From assembly GCF_002135415.1 (NCBI RefSeq), contig NZ_NEGJ01000003.1:186001-250000 (forward strand): a stretch of 64,000 bases of DNA, given 5' to 3'. The position numbers were made by a program, and so were the translations under genes. Origin of the DNA: Acinetobacter sp. ANC 3832. Its GTDB lineage: Bacteria; Pseudomonadota; Gammaproteobacteria; Pseudomonadales; Moraxellaceae. The notes below the pieces were generated by a model. The model worked only from the letters and a program-made list of their open reading frames with translations. It did not search any database and was not told the DNA's origin. Numbering within the stretch: the first letter of the stretch is position 1; each line of letters begins with the position of its first letter. Below, piece by piece: positions 1 to 8,460 of the stretch.

Positions 1-48
1 GGCGCTGGAACCTAAATCCAGTGCGTCTACCAATTTCGCCACGTCCCC
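1..48 (-). tRNA. tRNA-Leu (anticodon TAG), partial, cut by window start
   Basis: This is the 5' half of a tRNA-Leu; its 3' half lies outside the window. Read on the minus strand it has a 7-nt acceptor strand starting GGGGACG, a D-arm and an anticodon stem CTGGA/TCCAG around a TTTAGGT loop, which gives anticodon TAG. All 48 visible bases are identical to the complete tRNA-Leu at 201-285, so this is a tandem copy. Confidence 0.9.
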
Positions 49-53
49 GAATA

Positions 54-77
54 AAAAAACCACTAAAGTGGTTTTTT
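54..77. terminator. terminator-like hairpin between tRNA genes
   Basis: A perfect inverted repeat has a CCAC/GTGG core flanked by six A and six T, with a TAAA loop. It resembles a small bidirectional intrinsic terminator. It lies only about 5 nt upstream of the mature 5' end of the partial tRNA-Leu, so it could instead take part in processing of the tRNA precursor. Confidence 0.5.
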
Positions 78-85
78 ATAAAACT

Positions 86-159
86 TGGCAGAGGATCAAG
101 GACTCGAACCTTGACGAACGGTTTTGGAGACCGTCATGCTACCATTACACCAATCCTCT
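86..159 (-). tRNA. tRNA-Trp (anticodon CCA)
   Basis: A 74-nt cloverleaf on the minus strand has acceptor AGAGGAT pairing with ATCCTCT and an encoded CCA end. The anticodon stem ACGGT/ACCGT holds the loop CTCCAAA, so the anticodon is CCA (tryptophan). It lies between two identical tRNA-Leu copies in the same orientation. Confidence 0.95.
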
Positions 160-200
160 ATCGCATTTAATTAAGTTTTAGTACCACTTAATTAAAAACT

Positions 201-285
201 TGGTGGGGACGGAGAGACTCGAACTCTCACACCTTGCGGCGCTGGAACCTAAATCCAGTGCGTCTACCAATTTCGCCACGTCCCC
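201..285 (-). tRNA. tRNA-Leu (anticodon TAG)
   Basis: A complete 85-nt class II tRNA on the minus strand has acceptor GGGGACG pairing with CGTCCCC, an encoded CCA end, a long variable arm and an anticodon loop TTTAGGT (anticodon TAG, leucine). It is the first gene of a Leu-Trp-Leu cluster that continues past the window edge. Confidence 0.95.
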
Positions 286-393
286 AATGGCTGTGTATAT
301 TATAGAGATCATTACATCCTGACAAGTCCTTTTTATTAAAAAGATACTCGTTTGACTAAATATAAAACAAATCCAATATTTACTGCTTTTTCT

Positions 394-1203
394 TTATACA
401 AAATCACTTAATCTTTGTTTTATTTCACTAATATTTGCACAACGTTGCTCTTTCTTCTTCATCAACATCTGCTCTAAAACAGGTTTTAAATATTGATATT
501 GCGTTAATAGTTCAATATTTAAGTGCTGACAATGTAAATATGCCCAATCAATATAACTTTTTCCTTGTAATCGTTGTTGAGTCAGCCATTCCAACCAAAT
601 AATTCCAAGCGCATAAAGATCAGATTGAATAGATTTTGCTTTTGCATGAAATAATTCAGGTGCCATATAGCGTGGCGTTGCTGAGTTTCGCATATTTACA
701 GCGTGTTCAATCAAACACGTTTGCTCAAAATCGATTAATGCAACTTGATTGCCTTGCCGACGAAAATGTTCTACTTTCAAATCACCATGTAAATAACCCA
801 TCTGATGTAAATTCTCGAGGACAGTTAAACTTTGCCAAAATAGATTCAATAACTCTGAATTACTGAGCTGATCGGGTATTTGAGAAAAAAGTACGTTGGA
901 ATCTTGAAGGGATAATGCCTGAGGAAGTATGTCCACAGGCAATTTAAATGTGTGATGTGGATTAAATATTTTGAAGTTTAGTAAAATATTCTGATTCGGT
1001 TTTATACACGCATTGATTTGCGTATAAATATCAATTTCATGTAAGAAGCTATGCTCTCTTTCGGCATCTATACCCCTCATTTGCATTTTCAACCAATGCT
1101 TTTGGTCATCTTCTTTGAGTAAATAGAGACGACGACCAAAACTTTGGCTGTTTAACGAATTACATGCGGCATCAAACTGAAATATAAAATCAGACTGTTG
1201 CAT
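394..1203 (-). CDS. atypical serine/threonine protein kinase-like protein
   Basis: About 269 residues with a eukaryotic-type kinase C-lobe. The catalytic loop reads HGDLK (residues 139-143) in place of HRDLK, the magnesium loop reads DFE (158-160) in place of DFG, and an APE motif follows (181-183). The N-lobe is short with no obvious glycine-rich loop, so activity is uncertain. The start chosen is the ATG at 1203; a TTG six codons upstream is also possible. Either start lies inside the 3' end of the patatin gene, so translation is probably coupled. No membrane segment is seen, which suggests a cytoplasmic protein. The substrate is unknown; the overlap suggests a link to the phospholipase, which is inference. 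Confidence 0.75.
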   Translation of the reverse strand: MQQSDFIFQFDAACNSLNSQSFGRRLYLLKEDDQKHWLKMQMRGIDAEREHSFLHEIDIYTQINACIKPNQNILLNFKIFNPHHTFKLPVDILPQALSLQDSNVLFSQIPDQLSNSELLNLFWQSLTVLENLHQMGYLHGDLKVEHFRRQGNQVALIDFEQTCLIEHAVNMRNSATPRYMAPELFHAKAKSIQSDLYALGIIWLEWLTQQRLQGKSYIDWAYLHCQHLNIELLTQYQYLKPVLEQMLMKKKEQRCANISEIKQRLSDFV

Positions 1204-2701
1204 ATTGCCCAGAAGCTTCAACTTTTAACTTGGGTAATTTTAACACTTCAAGGCAGTGTTCAATGGTTTTACCAATGCGTGCATGTGTTTCTATAGAGGA
1301 AATTTTAGGCCACGTTGCTTGCTCACCTTCGCGTTGTAACAACTTGAATAAATGAGGACGCGGGTTTTGTAACATATAGCCATAATGACGCAAACTATAA
1401 TTTCCAACAATATTCACATCACCATAATAACGCTGATCAACAACACCATATCCATGATCAAGTAAACGTCGAATTGAAGGTACGCGTCCCATACGATCAC
1501 GAGTAAAATCCATCACCCCCATTGCTGCAAGCTTACCTTGCATCCGTACAATACGTTCAGGCCAACTAAATAGATCTTTTCTAAAACGCTCTTCATCGCT
1601 TTGCATAAAAGGCACGATATGCGGATTCACTTGACTAGCGATGGTGTAATTTAAATTATATAAGCGTGACATGCGCTCCTGAGGGAAATCACTTCGTACA
1701 CTTCCATCAACCCAACGCGTATTCGCCAAATACGGCGTATGTACGCCATCATACCGCTTACTGGTTAAACGTACAGGTGGGAATAAAATAGGCACTGCAC
1801 ACGACGCTAAAACGGCACTCCACACCAATAAATCAGGTGAGGTGTATTTATTCATGATCCGTGCATCTTCTTGTGATACATCATACGGTGCAACAGTCAC
1901 ATTAATATCCAAACCTGATTTTTCAAAGGCTTCAGCAAAAGTGACATCACCTAAATTTTCAATCAGAAATTTTCTTAAATATTTAACGTCTGCAAAGCCA
2001 CCATTGCCTTTCATCAGTTCACTTAAGGTTCTGAAATGAAAAGCATCACTATAAAAATGATCACCTGTTAGCAAATTCGGTATTTCACTAGGGTCTGCAA
2101 CACCCAACATCCCTGTCATAATTGCACCAGCACTTGAACCTGATAAGACTTTAGGCATCAAATCCTGTTCCATCAATGCCTTGCACACACCACTATGAAA
2201 CAATCCGAGTGTAGCCCCACCAGAGAACATTAATGCAGGCTGACCATACACTTTTTGACAGTTCTCAAAAAACTCCAATTTATCTTTTAGCGTTAATGTT
2301 TCACAGCTTGATGAAGCGATATAAGCCAAAGCTTTACTGACTTCATCAATATAATCTTCAATAATTTTTTTAGTGCCAAAATACGTATGTGTGAATAATA
2401 GCGGATGACCAATATTAGCGACATCATGACTAAAGCCTTCACGTAATATATAAATCAGATCAGCTGTTCGATGTTGATGTCGATAGCGGCGAATCATATT
2501 AAGACGGTGGGAAATAATTTCGGCATCAAAATAAGGAGAGCTATTGTCATACTTCCACTCCTGCGCCCCACTTTCTTCATCTAATTTTAAAGCGGTAGAT
2601 TTCCACTCTTCATAAGATTCAGCTTTTCGTAACTGACGTTTTAATTTTTTTATACGATATGCTTGGTGTGGATTAAGATCACGGGTGAAATCTAACATCA
2701 T
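1190..2701 (-). CDS. patatin-like phospholipase with DUF3336-type N-terminus
   Basis: A 503-residue patatin-family acyl hydrolase. The oxyanion-hole segment SGGATLG is followed by the nucleophile elbow GSSAG (Ser about 190), and the second dyad residue lies in the DG motif of WVDGS (Asp about 332). About 150 residues precede the core and look like the DUF3336 region found in yeast TGL3 and plant SDP1 lipases. The expected reaction is hydrolysis of lipid acyl esters. No signal peptide is seen, so it is probably intracellular or membrane-associated. The start chosen is the ATG at 2701, which has an AAGAGG ribosome site; a longer TTG start at 2731 lacks one. Its 3' end overlaps the kinase-like gene. 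Confidence 0.85.
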   Translation of the reverse strand: MMLDFTRDLNPHQAYRIKKLKRQLRKAESYEEWKSTALKLDEESGAQEWKYDNSSPYFDAEIISHRLNMIRRYRHQHRTADLIYILREGFSHDVANIGHPLLFTHTYFGTKKIIEDYIDEVSKALAYIASSSCETLTLKDKLEFFENCQKVYGQPALMFSGGATLGLFHSGVCKALMEQDLMPKVLSGSSAGAIMTGMLGVADPSEIPNLLTGDHFYSDAFHFRTLSELMKGNGGFADVKYLRKFLIENLGDVTFAEAFEKSGLDINVTVAPYDVSQEDARIMNKYTSPDLLVWSAVLASCAVPILFPPVRLTSKRYDGVHTPYLANTRWVDGSVRSDFPQERMSRLYNLNYTIASQVNPHIVPFMQSDEERFRKDLFSWPERIVRMQGKLAAMGVMDFTRDRMGRVPSIRRLLDHGYGVVDQRYYGDVNIVGNYSLRHYGYMLQNPRPHLFKLLQREGEQATWPKISSIETHARIGKTIEHCLEVLKLPKLKVEASGQYATV

Positions 2702-2899
2702 ATATGCCTCTTTCCTTTGACTCTCATCCAATGGATTGAATATTATTTGCCTAGACTATGCTAAATAATATACAGATAATCAATCGCACAACGAAACTAT
2801 TTACTGACTTTTATCATCAATTGTTATGCTGAAACCAAGGACATGCTGTATTTCTAGTGCTAATATTCAAATCATAAAGTAAACACTCAGCGAACAGAT

Positions 2900-3772
2900 A
2901 TGGCGACCCTTGATTTACCTGATCATTTAATCAAATCTTTATCCGTTGTTCTTGAACAATTACACCAAATGTTACCAGAACCTAAGCAAGAAACGGATTT
3001 TTCTGCACCTGCCTTTAGATGGCAAGACAAACAACTCAAACCCATTTATCAGCCTAAAGCGATGCATTTGGATGATTTAAAAGGCATAGAAAGACAAGTC
3101 AATAAAATCCTACAAAATACAGAACAGTTTTTGCATGGGCTTCCTGCCAATGATATTTTGCTCACAGGTTCACGTGGTACTGGAAAATCTTCAATTGTCC
3201 GTTCGCTACTAACGAAATATGTAGATCAAGGATTACGTTTAATTGAAATAGAACGTGACGATTTATCAGATTTACCTGAAATTCAAAAGCTAATTAAAGA
3301 TCGTACTGAAAAATTTATCGTATATTGTGATGATTTAGCTTTTAATGCGGAAGATGAGAATTATCGTAGTTTAAAAAGCGTATTAGATGGCTCACTACAA
3401 TCAGGTTCAAGTAATTTTATTATTTATGCAACCAGTAATCGCCGTCATTTATTACCCGAATTTATGCATGAAAATACCCCTGTAACCCGTGTCGATGTTC
3501 CACAATATACAGAGTTACATCCTCAAGAAGCAGTTGAGGAAAAGATTTCTTTATCTGACCGTTTTGGGCTTTGGTTGTCATTTTACCCAATGGATCAAAA
3601 TCTCTATTTAGAAATCGTTGAACATTATTTAGTAAAAGAAAATATGCCTTTTAATGCAGAAATACGTGCTGAAGCCTTAAGATGGTGTCAAGCTCGTGGG
3701 CAACGTTCAGGGCGTGCTGCCTATCAATTTTCAAAACATTGGATTGGTTCAGAACGTTTAAAAGCAATGTGA
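2900..3772 (+). CDS. DUF815 family AAA+ ATPase
   Basis: A 290-residue P-loop ATPase of the DUF815 family. Walker A GSRGTGKSS lies at residues 90-98, Walker B is in VYCDDL (about 141-146), and a sensor-like TSN motif follows. The N-terminal 80 residues carry the family element in which a LKGIERQ segment precedes the nucleotide site. The role of the family is not established; relatives look like DnaC/IstB-type loaders. It is probably cytoplasmic. It is divergent from the patatin gene and convergent with the phytase-like gene, so it appears monocistronic. The ribosome site before the ATG is weak. Confidence 0.85.
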   Translation: MATLDLPDHLIKSLSVVLEQLHQMLPEPKQETDFSAPAFRWQDKQLKPIYQPKAMHLDDLKGIERQVNKILQNTEQFLHGLPANDILLTGSRGTGKSSIVRSLLTKYVDQGLRLIEIERDDLSDLPEIQKLIKDRTEKFIVYCDDLAFNAEDENYRSLKSVLDGSLQSGSSNFIIYATSNRRHLLPEFMHENTPVTRVDVPQYTELHPQEAVEEKISLSDRFGLWLSFYPMDQNLYLEIVEHYLVKENMPFNAEIRAEALRWCQARGQRSGRAAYQFSKHWIGSERLKAM

Positions 3773-3828
3773 AATAAAAAGACTCTATGCAAATCGTTGA
3801 TTAGCTTTACGTTGTATATTTACTCGCA

Positions 3829-3860
3829 AAAATAAAAGAGGTCTCTGCCTCTTTTATTTT
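3829..3860. terminator. bidirectional intrinsic terminator
   Basis: A stem of about 12 bp (AAATAAAAGAGG paired with CCTCTTTTATTT) has a short loop and T-runs on both strands. It lies between the convergent DUF815 and phytase-like genes and can serve both. Confidence 0.8.
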
Positions 3861-3869
3861 CCAACACAT

Positions 3870-5195
3870 TTAAGGGATGGGCTTTAAGTCCAAACCATCA
3901 ATGATATAAAGCGTATTTGTATCAATGATGGTTTTATCTTGATCTAAATATTTCTGTTCTAACACACCATCGGTTTCAGAAAATCCATAATCATCATCAT
4001 TAATGACAGCCAAGTGCTGATCATCAATCACCCAAAGTCCTTCAACTTTGTCATGTGGATATTGCAATCTTTCCACCAAATCAATAACCAACGTTTTGCT
4101 GACCGGGAAAATACCGTGTTCAGCCAATCCTTCCCATCCCGCACTCAACACATACTGCTCTATGCTTTGCCCATCAATCGTTAAACCTATCTTAGCATCT
4201 TGTTTTATTTGATCTGATTCAATAACACTTTCCAAATCAGTAGCATCATTTAAATTAATTTTATAAATTCGTTTAAAGGCCTGAGGATTATCTTTATAAA
4301 AATCATCGTCTCGTTCAGCCACTAAAAAGCTGTTTGAGTTTAATGCGGTAATCGCGGTATTTGAATAAGCTTGTGCCCCCCCTTCTTGCTTATACAAATA
4401 TTGGGAAATCGCTTGAGTTTCCAAATGAAGCATCACAATTCTAACCAAATCTGATTTGGTCACAGATGCATCAGGATTACTCATGGTAGACTGCATTATC
4501 CCGACTAAATTTTTATGATCAGGCGTAATACTTAAACCTTCCATCCCACGATTTTGACGTCGGTTTGCATATTCCGCAGGGAGTAAATAGCCTGACTTTC
4601 GACGATGATCTTGCTCATACGCATTGATACGATCTATTTCCACACCATTTTCATCAAAATGTACAATATGTGGTCCATATTCATCACTCACCCAGAATGT
4701 TCCATCTTTTAATGCTGTAAATCCTTCTGAATCCAAACCAAATTCATCTGTTCCTTCTTTGAGAACTTGTAAATTTTGATCATAAGCAATTTCTTTGGTT
4801 GCACCAAAATGTTGATTCGGCAATCCTGTAATATATTGACCTTCTGGATTCTTTAATAAAATTTCTTGTATTTTAGTGATTGTGCCATTCGCCTCAAGTT
4901 TAAATAACCCAATACGTGGCGTATAACTTGGATTTAAAAATATTTTCCCATGATCATGATTAACGTCATAAGTCGTATTTGGACCACGATCTGTTAATGC
5001 ATAAAATTGGTTTTTTTCTGTAGGATGTGCGGATAATTCTGAACCAAAACCACCATATCGAAACTCGATAAAATGTCCCTGCTTTGCCCCATCAGGAATA
5101 TTATGAATCTCAAGGAGATCATAAGGTAACTGAACACCTTTAAAAAAAGGTTGGTAAAAATTTAATAGTTCTTGCTTGTCATTTTGATCAGTCAT
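3870..5195 (-). CDS. esterase-like activity of phytase family protein
   Basis: About 441 residues matching the phytase-like (esterase-like activity of phytase) family: a beta-propeller-like protein with repeated acidic motifs such as LTDRGPN near the N-terminus, SDEYGPH in the middle and INDDDYG near the end. The family is annotated as hydrolysing phosphate or other esters; the substrate here is unknown. No signal peptide is visible from the chosen start, which is unusual because many relatives are exported. The start is the ATG at 5195, preceded by AAGGA at good spacing; an upstream in-frame start at 5249 lacks a comparable site. It shares a terminator with the DUF815 gene. Confidence 0.75.
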   Translation of the reverse strand: MTDQNDKQELLNFYQPFFKGVQLPYDLLEIHNIPDGAKQGHFIEFRYGGFGSELSAHPTEKNQFYALTDRGPNTTYDVNHDHGKIFLNPSYTPRIGLFKLEANGTITKIQEILLKNPEGQYITGLPNQHFGATKEIAYDQNLQVLKEGTDEFGLDSEGFTALKDGTFWVSDEYGPHIVHFDENGVEIDRINAYEQDHRRKSGYLLPAEYANRRQNRGMEGLSITPDHKNLVGIMQSTMSNPDASVTKSDLVRIVMLHLETQAISQYLYKQEGGAQAYSNTAITALNSNSFLVAERDDDFYKDNPQAFKRIYKINLNDATDLESVIESDQIKQDAKIGLTIDGQSIEQYVLSAGWEGLAEHGIFPVSKTLVIDLVERLQYPHDKVEGLWVIDDQHLAVINDDDYGFSETDGVLEQKYLDQDKTIIDTNTLYIIDGLDLKPIP

Positions 5196-5508
5196 TATTT
5201 TTCCTTGATTTTCTTTGTTTTCAGCATGCCTGATATGTAAGAGCAACACAATAATTCAACATAAAAATCTCCAAATAGCATAGATTATTCAAAGCATAAT
5301 TGTTAATAGATAACTTTCTAGAATAAAGACAGAAAAGGCAAATATGACTAGATAATCTTTCCAATCAAATTTCATTCATTTTTATAATTTGCACATGGTA
5401 AAAGCTTTTCTATTTGTTTAAATGTAGCTAAGAGAGATAAAAGATAATGAAAATTAAGGTTTTATCAATAAAAAAAGAGGCTTTCGCCTCTTTCAAAATA
5501 ATTCAATT
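5196..5508. other. intergenic region downstream of tsaD
   Basis: About 310 bp of AT-rich sequence between the phytase-like gene start and the tsaD stop. Apart from the tsaD terminator at 5470-5494 and the presumed promoter of the phytase-like gene, I see no gene or clear repeat. Confidence 0.5.
5470..5494 (-). terminator. intrinsic terminator of tsaD
   Basis: Read on the minus strand, GAAAGAGG pairs with CCTCTTTTTT around a CGAAAG loop and runs into a T-tract, 14 nt after the tsaD stop codon. Confidence 0.85.
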
Positions 5509-6525
5509 TTAAACTTGCTCAGGATTAGTCAATTCCGTCATTGGCCAACGTGGTGTCGTCGTGACAGATAAACCGTCCTGCTCTCCTGCTTTTAAACGCT
5601 GATAACCTGCAAAAGCAATCATCGCACCATTATCTGTACATAAAGCAGGTTCTGCATAATAAACTTGTGCTTTAATTTTAGCTAAATCAGCTTCTAAACG
5701 CTCGCGCAAACACTGATTCGCACTGACACCACCTGCAATCACTAAACGTTTTAAACCTGTTTGCTTGAGTGCTTTCACAGATTTTTTCACTAGAGTATCC
5801 ACTAATGCTTCTTGGAAAGAGGCAGCAATATCGGCTTCACGACCTTGCCCTTCTACTTTCTTTAATTGATTTGAAACTGAAGTTTTTAATCCACTGAATG
5901 AAAAATCTAAACCTTGATGCAACATTGGACGCGGAAATATAAAAGCTTTGTCATCACCTTGTTGCGCAAGTTTTGAGATATTTGGACCACCTGGATAAGG
6001 TAAACCCATCATTTTTGCGACTTTATCAAAAGCCTCACCCGCAGCATCATCAATCGATTCGCCCAAAATTTCATATTGCCCAATACCATAAGCAGCCATC
6101 AATTGGGTATGACCACCAGAGACCAATAAAGCAACAAAAGGAAATTCTGGTGGATTTTCTGATAATAAAGGTGCAAGCATATGACCTTCCATATGATGTA
6201 CACCAATGGCAGGCTTATTTAAGGCAAAAGCCAGTGTTCGACCAAACAATGCTCCCGTCATTAATGCACCCATCAAGCCTGGACCACGTGTATATGCAAT
6301 CGCATCGATTTCAGATTTTTTAATTTGACTTTCTTCAAGCAATTGATTCATTAAAGGAATCAATTTCCTCACATGATCACGTGATGCTAACTCAGGAACA
6401 ACACCACCGTATTCTGCATGTAATTTAATTTGGCTATACAGTACCTGTCCTCTTAAGCCGACTTCACTGTCATAAAGTGCCAAACCTGTTTCATCACAAG
6501 AAGTTTCTAAGCCGAGAACGATCAT
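5509..6525 (-). CDS. tsaD: tRNA N6-adenosine threonylcarbamoyltransferase TsaD
   Basis: A 338-residue member of the Kae1/TsaD ASKHA family. It transfers threonylcarbamoyl from TC-AMP to A37 of ANN-decoding tRNAs, working with TsaB, TsaE and TsaC (established for the family). The protein starts [14 protein letters not shown], and the metal ligands are His111 and His115 in HMEGH, the same numbers as in E. coli. The frame is open upstream to 6678, but the ATG at 6525 matches the family N-terminus and has AAGG in front. It is divergent from rpsU, the usual gammaproteobacterial arrangement, and has its own terminator. Confidence 0.97.
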   Translation of the reverse strand: MIVLGLETSCDETGLALYDSEVGLRGQVLYSQIKLHAEYGGVVPELASRDHVRKLIPLMNQLLEESQIKKSEIDAIAYTRGPGLMGALMTGALFGRTLAFALNKPAIGVHHMEGHMLAPLLSENPPEFPFVALLVSGGHTQLMAAYGIGQYEILGESIDDAAGEAFDKVAKMMGLPYPGGPNISKLAQQGDDKAFIFPRPMLHQGLDFSFSGLKTSVSNQLKKVEGQGREADIAASFQEALVDTLVKKSVKALKQTGLKRLVIAGGVSANQCLRERLEADLAKIKAQVYYAEPALCTDNGAMIAFAGYQRLKAGEQDGLSVTTTPRWPMTELTNPEQV

Positions 6526-6669
6526 TAAACTGCCTTTTACCCGTATCAAAATATTGCCAAAGCTATTATAGACTTGTGGTATGAGATGTAAATGAGTAAA
6601 ATACTGAGCTTCACTTGTGACTTGGTGCAATCGTGCGCTAAGTCTTATCCATAAACTAGAGGATTCTTC

Positions 6670-6885
6670 ATGCCACAAGTTAAATTGAAAGAAGGCGAGC
6701 CAGTAGACGTAGCTATCCGTCGTTTCAAACGTTCATGCGAAAAAGCAGGCGTTTTAGCTGATGTTCGTAAACGTGAATTTTACGAAAAACCGACTCAAGA
6801 ACGTAAACGTAAAAAAGCTGCTGCAGTTAAACGCTACCAAAAGAAATTGGCGCGTGAATCTGTACGTACTACTCGCCTTTACTAA
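6670..6885 (+). CDS. rpsU: 30S ribosomal protein S21 (bS21)
   Basis: A 71-residue, very basic protein that matches bS21 along its whole length, from [20 protein letters not shown] to RTTRLY. It binds the 30S platform near the anti-Shine-Dalgarno end of 16S rRNA and helps initiation. A GAGG ribosome site lies 7 nt before the ATG. It is followed after 38 bp by the GatB/YqeY gene; dnaG and rpoD, which follow rpsU in E. coli, are not here. Confidence 0.98.
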
Positions 6886-6923
6886 AATTAATTTGTGACC
6901 AATTGACTGCTTGGATAAAATAG

Positions 6924-7370
6924 ATGACGACTTTAAAAAACCAAATTGCTGATGCATTGAAAACATCTATGCGTGCCAAAGATATGGCAACAGTAACGGT
7001 TCTGCGTGGTCTACAAGCAGCAATTAAACAAATTGAAATCGATGAGCGTATAGAGCTTGATGAAAGTCGAGTTCTTGCGGTCATTGAAAAGCAAATCAAA
7101 CAACGTAAAGAATCGATTAAAGCCTATGAAGGCGCTAATCGACAAGACTTAGCTAGTAAGGAACAAGCCGAACTTGAGATTATTTCTCAATTTCTACCAG
7201 CAGCTATGACTGAGGAAGAACTTGATTCCATGATTGAGCAAACTATTCTTGCTCAACAAGCTACTAGCATTAAAGATATGGGTAAGGTGATGAATTCTCT
7301 ACGTCCGATCATAGCCGGACGTGCCGATCCTGCACAAGTTTCTGCGAAAATTAAAGCAAAACTCGCATAA
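6924..7370 (+). CDS. yqeY: GatB/YqeY domain-containing protein
   Basis: A 148-residue protein of the YqeY family, related to the C-terminal tRNA-binding domain of the amidotransferase subunit GatB. An alpha-helical N-terminal part holds DALKTSMRAKD and a lysine-rich helix (IEKQIKQRKESI); a smaller C-terminal helical domain ends GRADPAQVSAKIKAKL. The precise role is not established; a link to tRNA or amidotransferase function is inferred from the domain. It lies 38 bp after rpsU on the same strand and is probably co-transcribed. The ribosome site is weak. Confidence 0.92.
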   Translation: MTTLKNQIADALKTSMRAKDMATVTVLRGLQAAIKQIEIDERIELDESRVLAVIEKQIKQRKESIKAYEGANRQDLASKEQAELEIISQFLPAAMTEEELDSMIEQTILAQQATSIKDMGKVMNSLRPIIAGRADPAQVSAKIKAKLA

Positions 7371-7519
7371 GCCCGAAATAGTATCTTTATTATCCATGTT
7401 TGATTTGGTCTATTTAATGATCCTTTAATATATTAAATAGCCCAAATATCACAGAAAACTCAAAAATTTTATTAAAACAAATATTTCATTTTTTAGAATT
7501 TTTTATTTTTTTCTCTACA

Positions 7520-7882
7520 TCATTGTAATTTACACTGAATATTATATTTCTTTAGAATTTGCATTTCTGGAGAAAGCATTACTTTATCAATTACATCCTG
7601 CTTTGTTAATGACTGAATAGATAAAGGCAAATACTGTCTATTTTGATCTGTCGTTTTATACATCGAATCTACATATTGAACCACAATATTACAAAATTGA
7701 GCCTGTTGTTGTGCATCAAACTGTGTAATTTGTGGATTTAGACTTCTCAGAAAGTTTTTCATATCTGCATTATATTGATTTGAAATTTTTTCTACATCAC
7801 GTACATAACGTTCTGGAATTTCAGCTGAAAATGTCTGCACTGAACTCAGTAACATCACCAAGGAGATTATGATTTTTTTCAT
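7520..7882 (-). CDS. small secreted hypothetical protein (paralogue of the 7986-8381 gene)
   Basis: A 120-residue protein of unknown function. A Sec signal peptide (MKKIIISLVMLLSSVQTFSA) has a likely cleavage after Ala20, giving a periplasmic helical protein of about 100 residues with two cysteines (in QFC and at QCK near the end) that could form a disulfide. Its layout resembles the upstream neighbour: signal peptide, helix starting near an NxY motif, middle Cys, DQxR motif and a terminal Cys-containing tail. The two are probably diverged duplicates. The gap of 103 bp allows co-transcription. Confidence 0.7.
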   Translation of the reverse strand: MKKIIISLVMLLSSVQTFSAEIPERYVRDVEKISNQYNADMKNFLRSLNPQITQFDAQQQAQFCNIVVQYVDSMYKTTDQNRQYLPLSIQSLTKQDVIDKVMLSPEMQILKKYNIQCKLQ

Positions 7883-7985
7883 GCTGATTCAAAAATTCCA
7901 CCAATAAATTTACAAATAAGATTATCTTTTTCTAACAATAATAGATAGTTAATTTTTATTTCAATCATTTACTCCACTATAAAAA

Positions 7986-8381
7986 CTATTTAAATTGGCA
8001 CTTCACTCCAACACTTTTTGCAATTTTAAAATTACGAAGCTGATCGACTGCCGCAACAAATTGTTCCCGATTATAATTTTTAATTTCAGTTTCAAACATC
8101 GGTCTGTATTGATCTAAATAACCATAAAACTCATTAATAAAATTTTGAAGAATTAAACAAGCTTTTTCATTCTGTACTGCATTCACATGCCCAGTTTGAT
8201 CAAGTCCTTCTAAAAGTAATTGCATTTGTAATTCATAATTTTCATTCAGTTTATTTAAACGATTATTTAATTCATCATCCGTCATCTTTGTGATTTGACT
8301 ATGATCTTTTTGTTTTGAAGGCTCTGCTAAACCATAAGTACAGCTTAAAACACTCAGTAAAATTAATATGATTTTTTTCAT
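7986..8381 (-). CDS. small secreted hypothetical protein (paralogue of the 7520-7882 gene)
   Basis: A 131-residue protein of unknown function. The signal peptide (MKKIILILLSVLSCTYGLA) is followed by a hydrophilic helical domain with two cysteines (KACLIL and VKCQFK). The shared tail pattern, DQYR motif and Cys spacing link it to the downstream gene. It is not a clear lipoprotein, because the signal-peptide Cys is not followed by a typical lipobox context. Both genes follow the BepA-type gene on the same strand, which would fit a shared envelope role; that is inference. Confidence 0.7.
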   Translation of the reverse strand: MKKIILILLSVLSCTYGLAEPSKQKDHSQITKMTDDELNNRLNKLNENYELQMQLLLEGLDQTGHVNAVQNEKACLILQNFINEFYGYLDQYRPMFETEIKNYNREQFVAAVDQLRNFKIAKSVGVKCQFK

Positions 8382-8460
8382 TATTGTTCCTCTTCAATAA
8401 ATATCTTGCATAAAAATGAATCCATCCTTATTTTCACAATACAACATTAAATCATCAAGT

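Noticed and set aside
5973..6323. 116-codon plus-strand frame inside tsaD
   Set aside because: Antisense to conserved tsaD sequence; His/Gln-rich translation typical of a shadow frame.
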